A stretch of DNA of 64,000 bases. It comes from Phoronis australis (lineage: Eukaryota; Phoronida; Phoronidae). Made by a program: the position numbers and the translations under genes. The stretch is from the NCBI GenBank assembly GCA_002633005.1, contig NMRA01000322.1, positions 1 through 64,000 of the forward strand, read 5' to 3'. Every line of letters begins with the position of its first letter. Within the stretch, counting starts at the first letter, position 1. Positions 60,496 through 64,000 of the stretch are shown here, piece after piece. The notes under the pieces are model-generated. The model was given only the letters and a program-made list of their open reading frames with translations. It ran no database searches and had not been told where the DNA came from.

Positions 60496-63400
60496 GAACA
60501 CGTGACCATGAAAATGATGGTGCTATTCACGTGAGGCAAGGTGGTGAAAATTTGAGTGACAATCTGAGTGATCTGGTGCCTACATTACTCAATCCTTCAC
60601 ATTTCAACTGAATACACTGAAATGTTTGTATTTGTTGGCGAGACACAGTGGCGGATTTTGAGGGGGGCAAGATGCCATGCCCCCCCCCTAAAATTATTAT
60701 GGAAATAAGAAAGTACGTTATCTAGTTTTTGAAATTAGGCACATTCTCGTGTCTCTCATTAATGTTGGGAAGGCAAAGAATTTTAGATCACGCATCCACG
60801 GGTATTTGTCCAGTTTATAAAACTTTTTCACGTCGGCGTTGCAGCCCTCAACACTTAATACTTCGTTAGCGTAGGAAGAACGAATAGAGTAATGCAACCG
60901 AGAAAAACTTGTTAAGAATCAGACAACAACAACAAATAACGTGTGAAACTCCAGTGGCTCAAAAATAAGGCAGCAAATGTGCCTGACGAATGTTTACGGC
61001 ATTGTGGGTAAATACTACCGAGATTCGAGTGTCACTGTATAATCCGGGACGGCCCTATTGCCATGTAGCTTAACACTAAGCGTACATGCACGGTACCGAC
61101 GTTATCACGTTGCTCCTGGATGGTCACGTTCTCCTGAATGGTCACGTGCTACTAGCATGGTTAAATACTTGGTGGTTAACGATACAGTCCTGACATGGTA
61201 CGATACATTCTTGGTGAGTTTTAATGTATTTATGTATGAGTATGAAAAGTCCTGGTTAATATTTTTTGTCTCGATATGAAGTTGAAATGCTGGATTTGGA
61301 TCGTTTTGGACTTTTGTTTTAATTGACCTATCGCCAGGATTTTGAGTGACGGCTTAACTGACCATTTAGAACTCATCATTCGTGACACACCTTCGTTTCC
61401 AAGCCGCCATTTTACCCGACAAACAAAACGTTGCCGGGTAAAACTTGTTGTTTGTTAGTCGACATGACGCAAGGGGGCGGAGCATGCGATAGGTCAATTC
61501 TGGCATAGAAAAAGTGTTTTCCCTTTTGCCGTTGCATAAAAATCACACAATGGCTACAATGGCAGTGAACTTTAACATGATACTGATTGCTTGAAGCAGT
61601 GTATATAGGCATATCGAATAGCAAATACAAGACCCCGGTATGATAGTTATTCAAAAATCTTCAGGGGCAATTGTGTGCAAGTGACTGTGGGCATTAAGCG
61701 ACTGGGTACAGTAATATAAGACAATCAAACACTCGATGACACCGTTTGCTAACAACTGCACCTCAACAAGTATTTATATAGGGGTATTGATTGGTATCAC
61801 AAAATGGCCACTAATGGCGCAGAATACGTCAAAATTGTTCAAAAATAGGAAGACGTCATCGTCTCCCAAAAGGAAACCCTTGTGTCAAATTTTTGAAACT
61901 TCCGTCAAGTGACTCCAAAGATACACAGCCAAGTGTGTAAAACTGCAACTGGACTCGGCTGACAGCACGACTGTACTTTTAGTAGCGTGTACCTATCAGG
62001 ATATCAATGCCAGTCATGCTCTAGTCGATAGGAGAATCAGGCAGCATGCGTGCAGGTTAGAGTTATGGATGTCTAGTTTTGTCGTAATATACGGCGACGT
62101 TGGTCACTACCAAATTTGTCCAGCTTGTCCTTTCCTTACCGATTTTGTGCCGCCTCATTCCGTTTTGTCCCAGATTCTCCTCAGCCCCTGCTCCCTCTGC
62201 ATTTCATTGTAAAGTGCTTGGCAATCAAATTCGCTCTAATAATTGACAATAAAATAAAACATCAATTTCTTTCAAATAAATGTTACGTGTATTTGATATA
62301 AACTTAGGTATAAACAGACCTAATTCACTTTTCCAAAGAAATTAAATGTTTGGTTGGAAATGTTTGTGACACCAGATTTCAATATTAAAAGTCGTTTACA
62401 ATGTACTGTACACGATTACACTTGTGAGCATGCGCCTATAAATTAGAAATATAGAATTTTTCAAACAGACATTGCTCAAGCACTTCATAAACTTAAGTTA
62501 GAGGTGTTAATATCATTCAATTATTACTAATTTAGTGTAGCGAGACTTAAATGGGCACTGATTGTTTGCAAAGTATGCTGTGATTAGGGATTTGGATTTC
62601 TTTTTTGTTTCTGTCACTGTTTTCACGTTGCGTTGAGCGATAATGAAATGCAACTACATAGGCCTCTATATTGCAAAACGTCCATCACGACGGTGTTTTA
62701 GTGCAAGATGAACATTAAGGTGAACCTGCATCTCAACACTTACGTCTAAAATGGCAAAACTTGCTTCCAATATTACAGGATTGGACCATGTTGGCTCAGA
62801 CAAGATGATAAAAGATTTATATTTTTTGATTACATGTATATTGTTTTCACTTAAACTTAGTGAGAAAGAATGAACCCGATAACGGCATCCGGAAATTAAC
62901 GAATATTCCATTGATTGAACCTCGTGTAGATCGCGAAAATTATGCGCTTAAGAATACATGTATCCTACATGTAAATTGTGCCATTTTGAAACCCTTAGCC
63001 GAGAAATAAGAGCAGGTCTGGCGTCGGAATTGAGGAAGAGACTGGTCATAAACGTAATCCACAGAATTCGAGTATTTGTATGTTTGCTCCAAGTTAAATT
63101 CTATAATGCTCTTGTTGTTCCAATTGCCCGTCAAGTTGTTTTTCACGGTATGTATTCCCGTTAAGTTTCCCAGCTTTACGTCAGCAAGCCAAACTATACT
63201 GCTCAACATAAAACTGTAGAGCAATTATTGCTTCAGTCACTTGCCAACTTGACGTTGAACGGACATCACCTCAGTGACGATCTTCTGTACTTAGTGTGTC
63301 GCCCCGAACCCGGATGACTTTTCTTGTGGTATCAACCTGGCAATGTCTCTCCCTATTTACAATTACCAAGAACACAGGAATATATTCCCATTAGTGAAGA

Positions 63401-63676
63401 CAGATGGAGTGTTTGTAAGCAACAGAGAAAGACCTTTAGGTCATTCATTCAGCAGAACAAAACACTTATGGGATGCTAGCTGGAAGATATTACTCGAATA
63501 CGTTTACCGTGGCCGTTTCTGTTTATTACGATGAACACAACTTACCTTTTATCAAACAAAGTCAAAGTCAACTTTGTTTGTATCCGCAGGAACATTGCTC
63601 ATGGCATCTCTCTATTAAACGTAGTTCGGAGATATTGATTTTGAAACGCTGAACTCAGTTTCACCGGAGAAATTTA
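60496..63676. other. non-coding stretch upstream of the class A GPCR
   Basis: No supported gene. A family-B fragment 'agtggcggattttgaggggg' lies at 60649-60695. A possible 5'UTR splice acceptor 'gtttgtatccgcag' ends at 63590, followed by a short upstream open frame (atg at 63600, five codons) before the GPCR start. Confidence 0.5.
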
Positions 63677-64000
63677 ATGACTACTCGAACGCAAACCCAT
63701 TTGAATATGGCTTCGTTTAATGGATACACCACCAATCGGAGTTGGAACACAACCCAGGCAGAGGGTGTGGTGCACTACGTGTTTTTTGTCGTTTCATTCG
63801 TCGTTACATTTTTGATTATTGTAGCTAACGTTTTCATTATATTCGTTGTTTCCCGGCTTCCGTCCTTAAAGAATCCGTCCGGCTGTTTCATAGTCCAGTG
63901 TGCAATAGTGGACCTGATGACTGGTTTATTCATTTGTCTACCGGCAGTGCCCAGTTCGTTCTACGGTCACTGGGTGTTCGGAGAAATAGGATGCCAGGTG
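63677..64000 (+). CDS. class A (rhodopsin-type) GPCR, 5' part, cut by window edge
   Basis: ATG at 63677 follows an in-frame TGA at 63650, so the start is well placed. The alternative is Met11. 108 codons are seen with no intron. The N-terminus has sequons NRS and NTT. TM1 runs from about VVHYVFFVVSFV to IFVV with N51 (the 1.50 Asn, IVANVF). LPSLKNPSGC is intracellular loop 1, and TM2 carries D79 (CAIVDLM, the 2.50 sodium-site Asp). ECL1 has the conserved Trp (GHWVFGE) and C106, the TM3 disulphide cysteine. This is a plasma-membrane signalling receptor; the ligand class (amine, peptide, other) cannot be told without TM3-TM7. Confidence 0.93.
   Translation, partial: MTTRTQTHLNMASFNGYTTNRSWNTTQAEGVVHYVFFVVSFVVTFLIIVANVFIIFVVSRLPSLKNPSGCFIVQCAIVDLMTGLFICLPAVPSSFYGHWVFGEIGCQV

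Noticed and set aside
1-64000. CRISPR array, operons or bacterial gene clusters
   Set aside because: The sequence is eukaryotic; the only regular repeat is the 34-bp minisatellite, which has no spacers.

Overview
The window looks like nuclear DNA of an intron-rich invertebrate animal, probably marine. The evidence is one multi-exon adhesion G-protein-coupled receptor (aGPCR) gene with clean GT-AG introns and matching phases, the 5' end of an intronless class A GPCR gene, no bacterial-style gene packing, and dense AT-rich non-coding DNA full of decayed transposons and foldback elements. The receptor architecture (cadherin-like, EGF, HRM, GAIN/GPS, 7TM) suggests an invertebrate deuterostome such as amphioxus or a hemichordate, but cnidarians and molluscs share the same repeat types. 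I cannot fix the species from sequence alone. There are two assembly gaps (18826-18876 and 60386-60495) and one isolated N at 52828.

Layout. 1-20.6 kb: no gene that I can support; a 1.2 kb repeat (2.0-3.2 kb), microsatellites, foldback elements and a tandem repeat cut by a gap. 20.6-55.3 kb, + strand: fourteen consecutive exons of the aGPCR, found by joining acceptor and donor sites whose phases all agree. They encode degenerate cadherin-like repeats, two EGF modules, an HRM-like module, a GAIN domain split over six exons including a 40-nt microexon, a GPS site with an intact His-Leu/Thr cleavage motif, and TM1 to TM4. I could find neither the first exon(s) nor the exons for TM5-TM7. 55.3-63.6 kb: no supported gene; an inverted second copy of the 1.2 kb repeat, a 290-bp inverted-repeat element, a tRNA-like sequence and a gap. 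63677-64000: N-terminus to TM3 start of a class A GPCR, cut by the window edge.

Mobile DNA lies inside the receptor introns. The largest insertion (about 38.41-44.47 kb) sits antisense in the intron between the GAIN beta-strand exon and the GPS microexon. It has about 280-bp imperfect terminal inverted repeats and a frameshifted ancestral reading frame of roughly 1,450 codons. The best-preserved part, 814 codons, carries acidic motifs in the order expected of a FEN1/PIN-like nuclease, followed by a cysteine-rich tail. A second, more decayed relative of that nuclease lies in the next intron (48.70-49.08 kb). A Penelope-like retroelement fragment with a GIY-YIG-like segment lies at 34.43-34.83 kb. 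A probable first exon of a minus-strand gene with an acidic N-terminus lies in a CpG-rich patch at 53.0-53.3 kb.

The best candidate for something poorly described is the 6-kb inverted-repeat element with the nuclease-like protein. The aGPCR domain combination and its altered GPS cysteines are the other main points of interest.
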